Positions 12,465-26,452 of a stretch of DNA of 64,000 nucleotides are shown in pieces; position 1 is the stretch's first letter; the number at the start of each line of letters is the position of its first letter. The notes beneath the pieces were generated by a model. It saw only the letters and a program-made list of their open reading frames with translations, was not told the origin of the DNA and made no database searches. Both the position numbers and the translations under genes were made by a program. The DNA is from Myxocyprinus asiaticus (taxonomy: Eukaryota > Chordata > Actinopteri > Cypriniformes > Catostomidae). The stretch is from assembly GCF_019703515.2 (NCBI RefSeq), contig NC_059393.1:7891501-7955500 (forward strand), written 5' to 3'.

Positions 12465-13701
12465 AGAATCATGATTTTGTGTACCGTTGTATTTTTATAT
12501 ACTGTATATATGCTTTATATTTTTTTATAAAGCAAAAAAAAGTATTTGCATATGCATATGAAAGCAACTTTGCTTGCATTATCGAAATAACAACATTCTC
12601 CAGACACTATCAGAATCTCAGAGTTCACATTCAGACAGAGAGACAGTGTCTTTCAGGATTTGTCATGTTCATTTACTAATTTCTGATGACATTTTGTCAT
12701 TTGTTATTTGTTTTCAAAGATCACAGTTTAATATTTAATGCTCATTTAGAGGCTCCCACTGGAGATTCCAAGAAAATATTTGGCTGCTGCCAGAGATCTA
12801 TATTTACTGAATAATTCAATAGATTATTAGAGGAACTTTTCATAAGTTAATTCCACTAAAGGACAGAATGACACTGGCAATAAACAATATGGATTTTGAA
12901 CATAGTAGTACAGTATGCCCCTAATGCTATAGGCCTACATTAAATAAATGTAAAAATGGCAACCCAATAATTATATACAGGTTGCCAGGATGTCTGTAAA
13001 GGAGTTTATCATCTATAAAAAATCATATTCTTATATACTGCACTACTGTAGAAATTTGTCTACTGGTAGATTTCCTGCTACAGTATATTGTGGTAGATAT
13101 ATTTGTGTGGTTATCATATAGCAGGACTACTTTATGTTATTTATGTTAGAACAATAAACAAACATGGAGTAATGTGAAAACACAGAGCGGGACATGTCTT
13201 AAACAAGTCAGGAAGAGGAAAAACTTCTTATTGATCAAATTGGTAATGACATCACCATGTTTGTCACACAAGATTTGATGGTATTGGCGTAGCCACCATA
13301 TTGAATTTCAGCACTGTTTACTTAATTAATGATTTGATTTGAGACTGAATAACGACTTAAATGTTAACTTCATTTACGACTTAAATTCATAACCATAGCC
13401 TCAACATCATACCATCTGTGTCAGATACTCTACTATTGTGCTAGCTAGCTAATGCTAACTTTCAACAAGGCAGAAATAAATTAGCGACTGGGTGTCAACT
13501 ATTTAGTCTATCAGCAGGAAAGGCTTTGATGCCACAAGAAAGATGAGACTTGTGGCAGAAAAAGATGGCACATCCTGAGAGGAAATTACATTTTAATTAA
13601 GGCAAATAGCTAATCAAATTAGCATTTGTTGTGCCGCCTACCAACAAAAAGAGCTGCACGGCCTCATAGCAAATAATTTTACTCTTAGAGACAAATACGT
13701 T

Positions 13702-13703
<2 letters not shown>
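12465..13703. other. No gene recognised
   Basis: AT-rich intron DNA. A balanced stretch near 13590-13640 (GCAAATAGCTAATCAAATTA) has the look of conserved non-coding sequence, but nothing in the window can show conservation. Confidence 0.3.

Positions 13704-13741
<38 letters not shown>
13704..13741. repeat. (GT)n microsatellite
   Basis: About 18 GT units. Confidence 0.95.
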
Positions 13742-13742
<1 letters not shown>

Positions 13743-16700
13743 AGAGCAATTCACAAGGATGCTATGAGAGATATGCTAGCTGTGGGCAAGTTAACCCTGC
13801 ACACTGGAAGCAGGTCAGTAAACCAACCGAAGAGTGTCCACTCTGCGTCTGCAGACAAGACAGAGGCCAGTCTTTAGGCAATACACTCCGTATTTGCCTT
13901 TAGTAACAAATCAAACTTTAATGTGGATGTCATTTTATTAATGTGATATAAAGCTATAGGCTAAATTAAGACATTTGCATGTGGCATCTATATGAAATCA
14001 TTCCTATTAAACGGATGAAGCCTGTAGGAGCCCACAGGGGTGTCACCTCTTTCTGCCTGTCTGAATTTTGTCCTGTCATGCAAAACAAACATACTTCGAG
14101 CCAAATGGATCTGTGCCGGCAGGTTTTATATGCATGTCTCAACAAACAAGTCAAATAAACTAATAAATCTGGGTTTATGGGAGGGCAACCGTTTTTCTAC
14201 TGACAGGTATTTCAGGCACTCAAATGGAAAAGCCATGAGACTACTCACATTCTACATATTTGCTGTGTATACCAATTATTTGCTGTTTTTCTGTTATTAA
14301 AAGTATTTGAGGTTTTACTTGTGCAGACAATCTATTAAACACTAGATGGCAGTGTCCATAAAATATGATAGGAGATTTCCTGTGCCCTCTCTTTCTATCA
14401 CACTAAACTGCCTGGGGATGGGACAGTAGGCCTAATTGTTATACATGGGAATGTGATGTAATTTTAGCATTTTAAATGCCATATTGTAAGTGATTTTATT
14501 GCTGTCTGAAACCGAAATGTTGGTGTTTTCATCACCAAAGAAAAAAAATCCTGGTTGAATTGCCTACTGTTTTTTGACCAACACCAGGGTTGTGTTGTAA
14601 TTTAATTACAGTCCGAATCATCATCTCTGAGTTACTACAGAGCAATTGGTCCAAAAGTCATTTTGAAAAACTTTTTTGACCACTGCCAAGTGCCGTAGGG
14701 GTGCTAATGGACACTTGGGCAGATAATGAGAATTTAGTTTTGTTTCTGAAATGAACCATGGCTACACACACTGTGCAAAATTTTAGGAGTGATGGCCGCA
14801 TTTACTGTAAACGTGGGTCTGTGAATTCCAAAAATTATCATTCTGTGCATACAGAAAACAGCAATCGTTCCTGAAGTCATTGTTAAGGGTTACAAAAACT
14901 GTGGGACACTTCAGTCTGGGTCCGGCTTAAAAATACGGAACAAATCAGTGTCTTGTGGCTATAAACAACAAATACGGATGCCAACAGTTTAACATTTTTA
15001 ACTTAGCTATTTTGACCGAAGTAAATTAGGAAACTAAGACGTATTACTGCAGTTTTCTTTTCTAAACTGCCGCCATTTTCGGGAGTGAATTTCAGTGTCA
15101 CTCCTATAAATTGCCAAACTTTTGTGAGTATAGAGAAGAATTGTGCACTTAAGAAGGGTAACAATTACATTTAGCTGAAGAGTGTATGTCATTGCCTATA
15201 AAAATAAAACTACGTCACAACCCCCTAGTCTCCCAGTGAATTAATTGTGGACTGAATGCATGTCTTCTATCACAGAAGGGGATTGCAAATGTTCTTTTAC
15301 AGACATCACCCTGAGAAACAATAAGTCAACTGTACATATTGTACTTTAGTTACGATATTTGACGAAGTTCAAAATAAAATGTATTAAAATTAAGTAAGTA
15401 AATAAGTGCTGCATAAAAATTATATAGCGTAATTACAGACATTGCTATTCGGATGGGTTTAAATTTCTCAGTGGGCCCCTAAATTGGTCAAAAAATAATG
15501 TAGGTCAATTGCAAAATAATTTTACCGAGGTTGTACAATAACTACTAGACTAAAATCTAATTTGCTTATGAAATTTACCTAACTTCCTCAGGGAAAATTA
15601 GTACCAGACTAAATTTTGTTTTTATGATAGATTAGTCCGAAGAAGTGTCATAATGTATTGATTTCCGGCCCAGCGTTCCATCTGCTTTTGATCATACAAC
15701 TTGAGTGCAACGCATTTCTTACTTACAGTCTCCTGAGAGCAGTATGGTTCATTCAAAATTTGATGCAGATTTTAGCAAGGCATACTTATGATGGCCTGAG
15801 GGTGACAAGAAACTGAATTAATGAGACAGGAAGCCAGCAGCTGTTGCGTATTGTGTTAGTCGTGCTCTCATTTGAAGTGTATTTTACCTAAACACTTTGG
15901 ACTCATTGTCTGTCTGGGCACACTGCCGGCAGGCACGATAAATGAACTAAATGGGCCATTTTCCTGCATCCATCCCAGCTTTGGAGGTGTGGAGGAGGTA
16001 CGTAAATGACCCTTTGATTTCATACAGTATACTATTATGAGACCAGTTCAGGTGTTGTCTGTGACAGTCAAGGACGTGACTAGGCGCGATGGGAGAAAGG
16101 TGTCTCGAGTTGTTTCTGGCAGGCTACTCAGCCTTACAGGCTCCACGTGGTTAGTATTAGGGATGGGGGTGGGGTTAGGGCATCTGTTGCATGACAGGAA
16201 CAAACTCAGGCACCTTTGTACAACAGGTGTGACTATGGGGCTGAGGCTGATCTGAGATCAGCAGAGAGAAATATGTGTGGTGCCAAGTACAATTACATGT
16301 CTGAGTTTCAAAGGGCTAGTTCACCCCAAAAAGTGACATATAAGACTCTGAATTATGAAATGTTGAATGTATTTAAGAAAGAGGGTGTAAAAGATCATTG
16401 CTAAGAAAATTTAGCCTGAAAAACACAGGGCCCCAAACCAAACACTCAAGCATATTGAATGATAAACACAGACAGATGGATCCCACAAATCCAGACACTT
16501 CCAGACCCAGTCTTGTTTACAATTTTTCCTGGTGTCCCAATTTAAACAGCAAGTGTCACATGAAGTGTCAGGGAATTCACTAATCCTGCTCTGAAAACAA
16601 AGAGACATCAGATACAATGCCATCTGCTACACAGTAAAAACATCTACATGTGAGATCTCACTTACAGACATCAGTTTTACAAATAAACACGTATGAGATA

Positions 16701-16948
16701 CCATTTAACAGCATCCTCTGATGGTACTTTTATTGCAAACTAATGCTATTGCTTAATATTCTAAAATACTGTCGACAAATACTATAAAAATAATGACCTG
16801 TCATGTAATTTGTCAAAGGGACAATGCAAAAAAGAAAAAGTAGAAAAAAATATTCATTTAAGCCTACATCAGTCACAAGTCACTAGAGATGAGCTCTTTG
16901 ATATAGCTGTCAGAATGTTTTTTATTTAATTAAATGTTTTTATGTATA
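13742..16948. other. No gene; one short MITE fragment
   Basis: A fragment of the AGTTCACCC-type repeat is at about 16310-16345 (AGGGCTAGTTCACCCC). The remainder has no frame over about 90 codons, no recognisable exon and no clear repeat. Confidence 0.35.
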
Positions 16949-17039
16949 TACAACAATCAGCCACAACAGAAATACTCAAACCAGCCCATCTGGCACCAAC
17001 AATCATGCCATGGTCCAAATCACTGAGATCCAATTTTTT

Positions 17040-17467
17040 TTCCCATCCTTTCTTATTTTTTTCTCCCCTTTTCTCCCCAATTTGGCATGCCCAATTCCCA
17101 ATGTGTTCTAAGTCCTCGTGGTGGCGTAGTGACGAATCACAGTTGCCTCCGCATCTGAGACGTCAATCCGTGCATCTTATCACGTGGCTTGTTGAGTGCG
17201 TTACCGCAGAGACATAGCGCGTTTGGAGGCCTCAAGCTATTCTCCGCGGCATCCATGCACAACTCACCACACGCTCCACCGAGAGCGAACCATATTATGG
17301 CTACCACGAGGAGGTTACCCCATGTGACTCTACCCTCCCTAGCAACAGGGCCAATTTGGTTGCTTAGGAGACCTGGCTGGAGTCACTCACCACGCCCCCT
17401 GGATTCGAACTTGCGACTCCAGGGGTGGAAGTCAGGGTCTTTACTCACTGAGCTACCCAGGCCCCCC
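17040..17467 (-). mobile_element. tRNA-derived SINE, copy 3
   Basis: Reverse-strand copy of the 9284/12009 family. The plus strand shows CTCACTGAGCTACCCAGGCC at the head end, GGATTCGAACTTGCGAC as the B-box region, and CTCCCCAATTTGGCATGCCC near the tail. It lies inside the Tc1 derivative: GATCCAATTTTTT precedes it and TTTTTTCCCCATTCTG follows. The duplication falls in a T run, so exact ends are ambiguous. Confidence 0.85.
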
Positions 17468-17679
17468 CTTTTTTCCCCATTCTGATGGTTGATGTGAACA
17501 TTAACTGAAGCTCCTGACCCGTATCTGCATGATTTTATATACTGCACTGCTGCCACATGATTAGCTGATTAGATAATCTCATGGATGCTTGTTGGTGCCA
17601 GATGGGCTGGTTTGAGTATTTCTGTAACTGCTGATCTCCTGGGATTTTCACACACAACAGTCTCCAGAATTTACTCTGA

Positions 17680-17913
17680 ATGATGCCAAAAGCAAAAAAA
17701 CATCCAGTGAGCGGCAGTTCTGTGGACAGAAATGCCTTGTTGATGAGAGAGGTCAACAGAGAATGGCCAGACTGGTTTGAACTGACAGTGTCTACGGTAA
17801 CTCAGATAACAGCTTTGTGCAATTGTGGTGAGGAGAATAAAATCTCAGAATGCTATTCTAAGATGCGGGTTGGCACTGTTTTGGTGGCACGAGGGGGACC
17901 TACACAATATTAG
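17680..17913 (+). pseudogene. Internally deleted Tc1 transposase, in-frame fusion
   Basis: This 77-codon open frame starts within the N-terminal DNA-binding part (SSVDRNALLMREVN, TVTQITALCNCGEENKISE) and then jumps to the usual Tc1 C-terminal ending RGGPTQY-stop. The catalytic DD34E core is absent. The deletion kept the frame, so a short peptide with part of the DNA-binding region could be made if transcribed. Upstream coding (GFSHTTVSR-like) is in a different frame. Most likely a dead MITE-like derivative. Confidence 0.65.
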
Positions 17914-17946
17914 GTTGGTGGTTTTAATGTTGTGGCTGATCGGTGT

Positions 17947-18266
17947 TGTGGAGGTGAGGGCATGGTCGAGCATTCGTCTGGGGAGAGAGGAAGCGGTAAG
18001 GGTTTTCACCTGAGATGAATTGCTGGTAATTGTTGTTTCTTTGTTCACAGTGAGAGATGGGGGAAATAAAAGGGACCAGGCCTCAGAGTGAGGGAGAGAG
18101 AGCCCCAGCTGACAAGCTTCATGTGTGTTGCCGCTGCCATTCCCGTTTGAGTGTTTATATATTAAGCTTCACTGTTACGCAGAATAGCGAACGTGTTTGT
18201 GTGTGTGTGTGTAGATAAATGTTGGATACGCTGTCTCCCGCTTCCTCATTCCTCTAATCTGTTACA
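17947..18266 (+). mobile_element. Solo LTR, family A
   Basis: Begins TGTGGAGGTGAGGGC and ends CTGTTACA, the TG...CA ends of an LTR. It contains TTCACCTGAGATGAATTGCT and GTTCACAGTGAGAGATGGGG in the order seen, reversed, at 59358-59715. Flanks GGTGT (left) and GGTAT (right) match at 4 of 5 bases, fitting a decayed 5-bp target duplication. No internal region. Gypsy-like by style, not proven. Confidence 0.65.
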
Positions 18267-18278
18267 GGTATATATTAT

Positions 18279-18996
18279 TGTGGTGGGGTGAGCAAGAGAC
18301 AGACACAGTGGGTGTGGCATCAAGCCTCAGAGAGGCATTTATTGGAAATAATCAAAATAACATGTCCATAAAAGGGGAATAATAAAGTGTCCGGGGGAAT
18401 AGTGTTCATAACAAAGAGAGAATCTGGCATCCTCGCGGTGAGACGGGGCTCTGTGAAGGGCGGGGCAGTGTCCACGGAATGGCCCAGGCATGAGCTGGGT
18501 CCGTCGGCCGCACACGCTCCCCTCCAGGGTCCACGGCACGAGGGGCAGCGGAATCCTTGGTGGCCTGTCTTCCCAGGCCTGCTGCAGGTGAGAGGGGAAG
18601 GTGGCCCGGCCTCTAGCCCGTCGGCCACAACGTGTACAGTTCTCCCCCGGTGACTCATCTAATCGGCCCGGGGGTCTGTGGAGCGGGTCCGGTGGTGCAT
18701 CAACTCGTCCGAACCCTCCCAGCTCTGGTCCTAGGCGTGCGAGGATGCCAGTGTGTGCACACATGGAGATTTGAAGCCGGCTACCCGAGAAGAGGTGCGC
18801 TCTGCGTTTTAAAGACAGCGGTGATGAAGCATTATTCACACTAGGTGTGCTTCATTCACCGCTGTCAGAACAAGGCTTATTAATTATGCACCTCTTCTTG
18901 CTCTCCTGCCCAACTCCCGTCGTGAACCTGGCTGAAGGGCGGCCCTAAGAGGCGGGGCGATGATGATGAGCCAGAGGAGTGGATCATTCCGCAACA
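18279..18996 (-). repeat. 3' LTR of the short Gypsy-type element
   Basis: Read on the minus strand it carries CCAATAAATGCCTCTC, which includes an AATAAA poly(A) signal, and a 19-bp stem (GACAGCGGTGAATGAAGCA) around GTGTGAATAATGC at about 18814-18868. Much richer in GC than its surroundings. Confidence 0.7.
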
Positions 18997-19391
18997 TTCT
19001 CCCCCCCCCCCCCCCCCAAGCGTCACCCCGTCGGCACCTCCTCCCATGCCCTTATCCAACCATGGAGTTCAGAGCCAGAGGTGCACACTCTTTAGCCACC
19101 CACACGGAAATGCTAATTCCTCAACCAGGCCCTACAGTTGGAGTGGACGTATGGGGGATACCTCTCCGGGCCAGCTCTCCCTCTCACTTGCACCCGGGTG
19201 GGAACAGAGAAAAAACACTAATTAATATGACAGCCTCAGCCAGCTACAGGGTAAATGCTTATTAAATGCCACTTACACTTCTGCTGCAGCTGGGAGGCCG
19301 TCCTCATGTTTTCTCCGTCCCACTCCAGGCTTTCCATCTAACCGGTGAATGAGAGGAAGAGTGACGCCACTGTGCCCACGTTCTCCACCAC
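18997..19391 (-). other. Residual internal region between the LTRs
   Basis: Contains the G/C run at the left edge and, on the minus strand next to the right LTR, GTGGTGGAGAACGTGGGCA, which starts near a TGG as primer-binding sites do; the matching tRNA was not identified. No coding frame resembles gag, protease, RT or integrase. Confidence 0.5.
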
Positions 19392-20114
19392 TGTGACAGG
19401 GTGAGCAAGAGACAGACACAGTAGGTGTGGAGTCAAGCCTTGGAGAGGCATATATTGGAAATAATAATAAATGCAAAATGTCCATAAAGGGGATAATAAA
19501 GTGTCCAGGGGGAATACTGTCCATAAAAAAGGGGGAATCTGGCATCATTGCAGTGAGATGGGGCTCCGTGCAGGGCGGAGTAGTGTCCATGGAATGGCCC
19601 AGGAATGATCTGGCTCCGTCGGCCACACACGCTCCCATTCGGGATCCACGGTGTGAGGGGCGGCGGCGTCCTTGGCAGCCTGTCTTCCCAGGCCCGCTGC
19701 AGGTGAGAGGGAATGGCGGCCCGGCCTCTAGCCCGTCAGCCGCGACATGTGCAGTTCTCCCCCAGCGACTCATCTAATCAACCTGGGGAGCAGGAGGAGC
19801 AGGAGCAGGTCCGGCGGCGCATCAACTCATCCGAACCCTCCCAGCTCTGGTCCTGGACGTGTGACGATGCCAGTGTGTGCACACATGGAGATTTGAAGCC
19901 GGCTCCCCGAGAAGAGGTGCGCTCTGCGTTTTAAAGACAGTGGTAATGAACCATTATTCACATTAGGTGTGCTTCATTCACCACTGTCAGAACGAGTTTT
20001 ATTAATTATGCACCTCTTCTCGCTGTCGTGCCCAAATCCCATCATGAGCCTGGCTGAAGGGCGGCCCTAAGAGGCGGGACGACGATGACGAGTCGGAGGG
20101 GCGGATCATTCCGC

Positions 20115-20118
<4 letters not shown>
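19392..20118 (-). repeat. 5' LTR of the short Gypsy-type element
   Basis: Direct repeat of 18279-18996 with many single-base differences and small indels (for example an added GAGCAGGAGGAGCAGGAGC-like stretch near 19785). The poly(A) hexamer is changed to AATATA here. Its outer end abuts a (TA)n array. Confidence 0.7.

Positions 20119-20156
<38 letters not shown>
20119..20156. repeat. (TA)n microsatellite, left part
   Basis: TA run between the LTR and the hAT element. Together with 21630-21763 it probably formed one array that the hAT element entered. Confidence 0.9.
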
Positions 20157-22229
<2,073 letters not shown>

Positions 22230-22645
22230 GACTTCTTTAAAGCCAAAAACATACTTCATACTAGTACGCAAATGCAGATCACTTCGCCAATGCATTGCAA
22301 ACACATGCTCCGATTGAACATGCTTTGTGTGTTTATGCGTTACTGCGGTGGTGACAAACTTCAGTACTCAAGGGGGTGATAGAGTTACCTTCAGAAGTCT
22401 GCACTATTAAACTAGATGTGTTATTATTCAGGTAAGTTGCTATAAATTCATCAACTTAACTTACTTGCTCAGCAATATTCCCTTCAAACTGTTGCTCTGC
22501 CATGACAGTAGTTGGTTTGAAAGAGAAAACCCACCATAGAAGCAGACAGTTCACACTAACGTCCGCTAAAGCGCCCCTTGCGGCAACGTTGAGAATGCAA
22601 AACATACTTGCGTTGTGTTATGAATTGCTGTCTGGCACATTTTGG
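22230..22645 (-). repeat. Interspersed DNA repeat B, copy 1
   Basis: The minus strand reads GGGGCGCTTTAGCG, then CTGCTTCTATGG, then ATGGCAGAGCAACAGTTTGA, then ACCTGAATAATAACACAT, in the same order as the plus strand at 37270-37460. The plus-strand left end reads CCAAAAACATACTTCATACT. The short frame after the ATG begins MAEQQFEGNIAEQ before a stop. Possibly a relic of a PIF/Harbinger-like element; class uncertain. Confidence 0.5.
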
Positions 22646-23455
22646 AATGCAACAACTCACAAAATCGAGCTTGTGTAGCTAGAAACACCAACCTAGGCTA
22701 TTGCTTCGATAAACTGAATGAATGAGCAAGCAGTAAGCGTCATTCTTCGATGACAGCATCCACTGTTTTTCATAACAAAATGAAATGATGTTCCTACTGA
22801 AAACTACAGGGCAACATGTATCGTACATTCAAGTAGACATATGATACAAAGTGTGCTTGATACAGATATTTGCGTAATCGTAACGTTAAATGACCTAATT
22901 CATATTCATGAGCCAAGATAATATGATTTATATGTTCCCCCACTTTTTAAAATTGTTTTCTATGCACCTAAATTTAATCTTATCTATTAATCTTGAATGC
23001 CTTGAAAAGCCATGGAAAAGTCATAGATGTTTTCTGTAGTATGTTTTTTTTTTTTTCTCCCCTTAGAACTGTTTACCTAAACAGCCCTAGTGCATTTTCA
23101 CTCTATTAAATTTGATTCTGAGCAGGCCATCCCAGTTTTAATCAAGACATTATTACAATTACATATGGGGGTAGAGAATGCGGCAGTCAGTGAGAGACAG
23201 AGGGATTTAGCAGGTTTGAGATAAAGAGTTGATACTTTAATTCAGCTTGGCCTTATGGGTAATGGCCCAGTCGTTCTGTTGGGGGTTCCTGACTGAATCA
23301 TCACTATTATTGGTTGTGTAATTTCTGTAATTTTAGTGTATCGAACAGGAAGCTTGGATTTTTGCATGCCAAACTTCAGCATGTGCTTGTGTTGCAACGT
23401 TTATGCTAAGGACATGAATGATACCTCAAATCATGTGGCGGACTGTAAAACAGCA
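22646..23455. other. No feature recognised
   Basis: AT-rich intron DNA with short homopolymers (T15 near 23046). No supported gene or repeat. Confidence 0.35.
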
Positions 23456-23660
23456 GAAACGATTCCATAGATTTAAATTGAAAAAGGGACCCGAGCCATA
23501 TCTAGGTGCCAGAATACAGAGAACGCCATAGCAACTACATTGCAACATGTTAAAATCACTCAGAACACTTTAATAACCTTATAGTAACACTCTCGCAACC
23601 ACTTACAACACCCCTAGCACCATGCCTGTGAGTTTTGCATGGGCAAGCACCACTCATATT
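23456..23660 (+). repeat. Diverged relative of the 63-kb minisatellite
   Basis: GGGACCCGAGCCATATCTAG at about 23486 matches a phrase at about 62376 (GCGACCCGTGCCATATCTAG). It is followed by loose copies of CCATAGCAACTAC, TCAGAACACTTTAATAACC and TCGCAACCACTTACAACACC, the wording of the 32-bp unit at 63.1-63.7 kb. Confidence 0.5.
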
Positions 23661-23721
23661 TTCTTCCCAACATGTTAAAATCTACTTGAAGATACATTAG
23701 CACACTAGCACAATATACTTT

Positions 23722-23722
<1 letters not shown>

Positions 23723-23780
<58 letters not shown>
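23723..23780. repeat. (TA)n microsatellite
   Basis: About 27 TA units. Confidence 0.95.
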
Positions 23781-23784
<4 letters not shown>

Positions 23785-24080
23785 TTAAAAAAAAAACTTG
23801 GTACACATATTTAAAAAATAAAAATAAAGATAAATAAATTAGGCAAGGTGTGAAATTATAATATTTTTGTCATTTTAATATTTCTTTGTAAAAAAGATAT
23901 GTGGCAAACTGCAGTTTAACGTTTTGCTGTGAATGTTTTTGTTCTGTTTTTTTTTTATGTACTGCATGTTGAATAAGACACTAATTCCACGACTGTTGTT
24001 TTTATTTTATTTTGAATAGTATCCAAAGCAACTATAATAATTAAATTTTTATCTTTTATTTGACTTGGTTGTGTTATTAT

Positions 24081-24905
24081 TAGGGATGTCAATTTAATGC
24101 GTTACTTCAGCGCTATTAATAATATTTTGAAAATTATGCGTTTATAATTCAATAATAATTAATCATGCCTGTACCGTAATAAGGAATACTCCTACCATCA
24201 CAGCAATTCAAGCTTTAAGTACCACCTGTTTCTCCAGGGGGCAGTAAGCGAAACTCCAGCTGTATAGACACCACACTTACCTACAGCAGACAGCACAAGA
24301 TGAGAACACGTTCTTGCTTTCAAACACAGCTTGATGGAGCACAAATCCAAATTGCTTGGATCTCAAGACGTGTTTTTCTAAGTTTCAAACTATGCTAAAC
24401 TTGACACAGCGACCTAAAAACTGTATGTTAATAACACGACGCAACCAAATTGAGATGCTCCAAAAGCATCCATCTGATGCAGTTGTGCATTGATGCATCC
24501 TTAGACAAGCCCTTATAATAAATCTCTGACAAACGAATTCAATTGCAAAATGGATTGCTGTGAACCGTAGGCCAATAATGGCTTATGTTCAATAATATGT
24601 CGGATTCAATATATTGGATTCTAAACCAATTTTTGTATTGTCTTTACTCGTCTGCCACAATAATATAATGTCTTTTTATTATCTGAAATATTATTTTTAA
24701 ATAATAAATATATTTTATTTGTAATTATTTGAATATAACTATTTATAATTATTTAATGTACTGTATATAATGAATTATAGTTATTTGAGGGGCTTTCTCG
24801 GCAATTATTTATATATACGATTAATTGTGATTAATTTGATTAATTAACCGGCATGCCATGTAATGAATTCGATTAATTCGAAAATGTAATAGATTGACAG
24901 CCCTA
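24081..24905. mobile_element. hAT-type MITE, family C, copy 1
   Basis: Starts TAGGGATGTCAATTTAATGC and ends ATAGATTGACAGCCCTA, an inverted pair of termini. Flanks GTTATTAT and GTTATTTT match at 7 of 8 bases, as for hAT elements. 825 bp, no coding region. Copies 2 and 3 are at 27040 and 49828. Confidence 0.75.
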
Positions 24906-25486
24906 GTTATTTTTATATTATAGTATACATTATGCATAGTACATCAAGTAACAGTGAAAAACAAACACCTAAATGAGATTTTTTTTGGCAAACTTTAGAA
25001 TTCCCGCTCACATTGACCGGCACCAAATTTTCTACGCGGAAACTCAGGAGTGCTGGGTTTTGGAAAGAGGGCGTGTGGCTAATTAAATGGCTAGTGTGGT
25101 GGAAGTTCCAGAATGGCTAAAATTGTTTATGACACCTTTAATATATGGTTAGCTTTATACCAATAATAAAAAAGTACCAAAAATTACCTTGGCATTACCA
25201 TGTTGTTTTATTCTTATTTTTACTTTGTTTGTTTACTTTATGGACATTTCTCTTGGTAAATCCTTAGTAAGCACCTTAAAGTACCATGTAAATGGTGTTT
25301 GAATAGGATTATCATTCTGTACCATGGTATTACCATCTGATTTCATTCTTTAACTGTACCATGGTACCGCCACAGTACTTTTTGTAAGGAAAGTATGACT
25401 AGTATCCACTGATTGAACTTAATTTGAAAACATGAACTAAACAGTATTATCTATATTAACAAACCACGGCCTGCAAGGGATACCCT
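24906..25486. other. No feature recognised
   Basis: AT-rich intron DNA. Palindromic TACCATGGTA-like phrases occur near 25318-25365 (ACCATGGTATTACCAT, GTACCATGGTACCGCC) and may mark a small decayed MITE. Confidence 0.35.
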
Positions 25487-25713
25487 CAGGGGCGGACTGG
25501 CCATCGGGAGAACCGGGCCGCGATAAGCTGAAATGGGCCGCCACGTTATGCAGAACGTGCCACAAAATGGCGCCACGATATGCTGAAGGGGGCAGCGATA
25601 TGCAGTAAAGGACAACACCAGATCCCCCCACAACTCCCCGCCCACCCCAACAAATTTTGGGCCAGTTTCTATGTAAAATCACGGGCCGATTTCTCTTCCC
25701 AGTCCTTCCCCTG
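25487..25713. mobile_element. GC-rich MITE (CAGGGGCGGACTGG type)
   Basis: Left end CAGGGGCGGACTGGCCATC; right end TTCCCAGTCCTTCCCCTG, an imperfect inverted match. The interior has repeated GATAAGCTGAA / GATATGCTGAA / GCGATATGCAG phrases. It stands out in base composition. Minus-strand frames across it are chance. Confidence 0.6.
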
Positions 25714-26452
25714 GACACCCTTGTGCCAACACTCTTTAGCTAAACAATCTATTAAAGCATTAACAAAACAACCCATCGCCTCAGACTAGCCTTTAGGGTT
25801 TGTCCTATGCCAACTTTGGATCACTGGCTGCGTGGCAAAAAGCTTATGATAAACGCTAGCAAGATCTCCATATGGCCAGACCATGTGACCGCCAAACTGG
25901 TTCAATCAAACTGTGATAATTCCAGTAAGCATTTCATATGACCTCTGACACTAATTAAACAAGGTTTCAAAATGAAGATGTCCAGCTTTCGAATGTCAAA
26001 GAGAAAATAAATATTACGCAATGCATTCGTTATAAACAACCACTTTTAACCGATTGCTAATTGAACTGCTAGCTAGACTGGCATGCTGTTCTGAAGCAGA
26101 TGTTGAAGCATTTGACGCCAGGGTGCTGCTTTGTTTATCACTTCTTATTTTATTCCATCTATTCATATTTTCCTTGGAGGGATCAAAAGCTTTGCTAATT
26201 GAGGATTTGAAATTATGCATGATTACACAAATTAAATGCTTTTTCGCTACAGCACATATGGGCTGCGTGCACAAACAGTTGTGTCTACCCACTCGATGTT
26301 CTCTGCATATCCATCTGTAAAATTAATGGCAAGAACTGTTCTTAATATGGAAATTATAAACACTCCCCAAACCATCTAAATGTATTATTAATACAAATAT
26401 GTATTCTGTTTATTCTGAATCTGCCTAAATCATTAGAAAACAAGCCTTGCCT
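25714..26452. other. No feature recognised
   Basis: Balanced-composition sequence without repeat signatures. Overlapping frames of about 90 codons on both strands at 26014-26320 show no known domain. Could include conserved non-coding DNA; not testable here. Confidence 0.3.

Larger units (their letters stand above)
16949..17943 (+). mobile_element. Rearranged, non-autonomous Tc1-type element
   Basis: Outer ends are short inverted repeats, CAATCAGCCACAAC on the left and GTTGTGGCTGATCGG on the right. The left part, read in reverse, and the right part both contain the Tc1 N-terminal coding start (GTTGGTGCCAGATGGGCTGG, TTTGAGTATTTCT), at about 16968-17003 and 17590-17627, so the 5' portion is present as an inverted duplication. 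The middle of the transposase is missing. A SINE interrupts the left arm. Confidence 0.7.
18279..20118 (-). mobile_element. Short LTR retrotransposon (Gypsy-type), internally deleted
   Basis: Two direct repeats of about 718 and 727 bp flank only about 395 bp. On the minus strand each repeat starts TGTTGCGG / AGTGGCGG with GAATGATCC after it, and ends TCACCC...CACA. A G-rich tract (plus-strand C run from about 19001) lies directly upstream of the left copy, where a polypurine tract is expected for a minus-strand element. No gag or pol frame exists in the internal part, so it depended on another element for movement. Minus-strand frames of 166 codons in the LTRs are chance. Confidence 0.75.

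Noticed and set aside
18339..19773. Minus-strand open frames of 166 codons in both LTR copies (18339-18839 and 19273-19773)
   Set aside because: They lie in GC-rich LTR DNA, occupy different parts of the repeat in the two copies, and show no gag, protease, RT or other domain.
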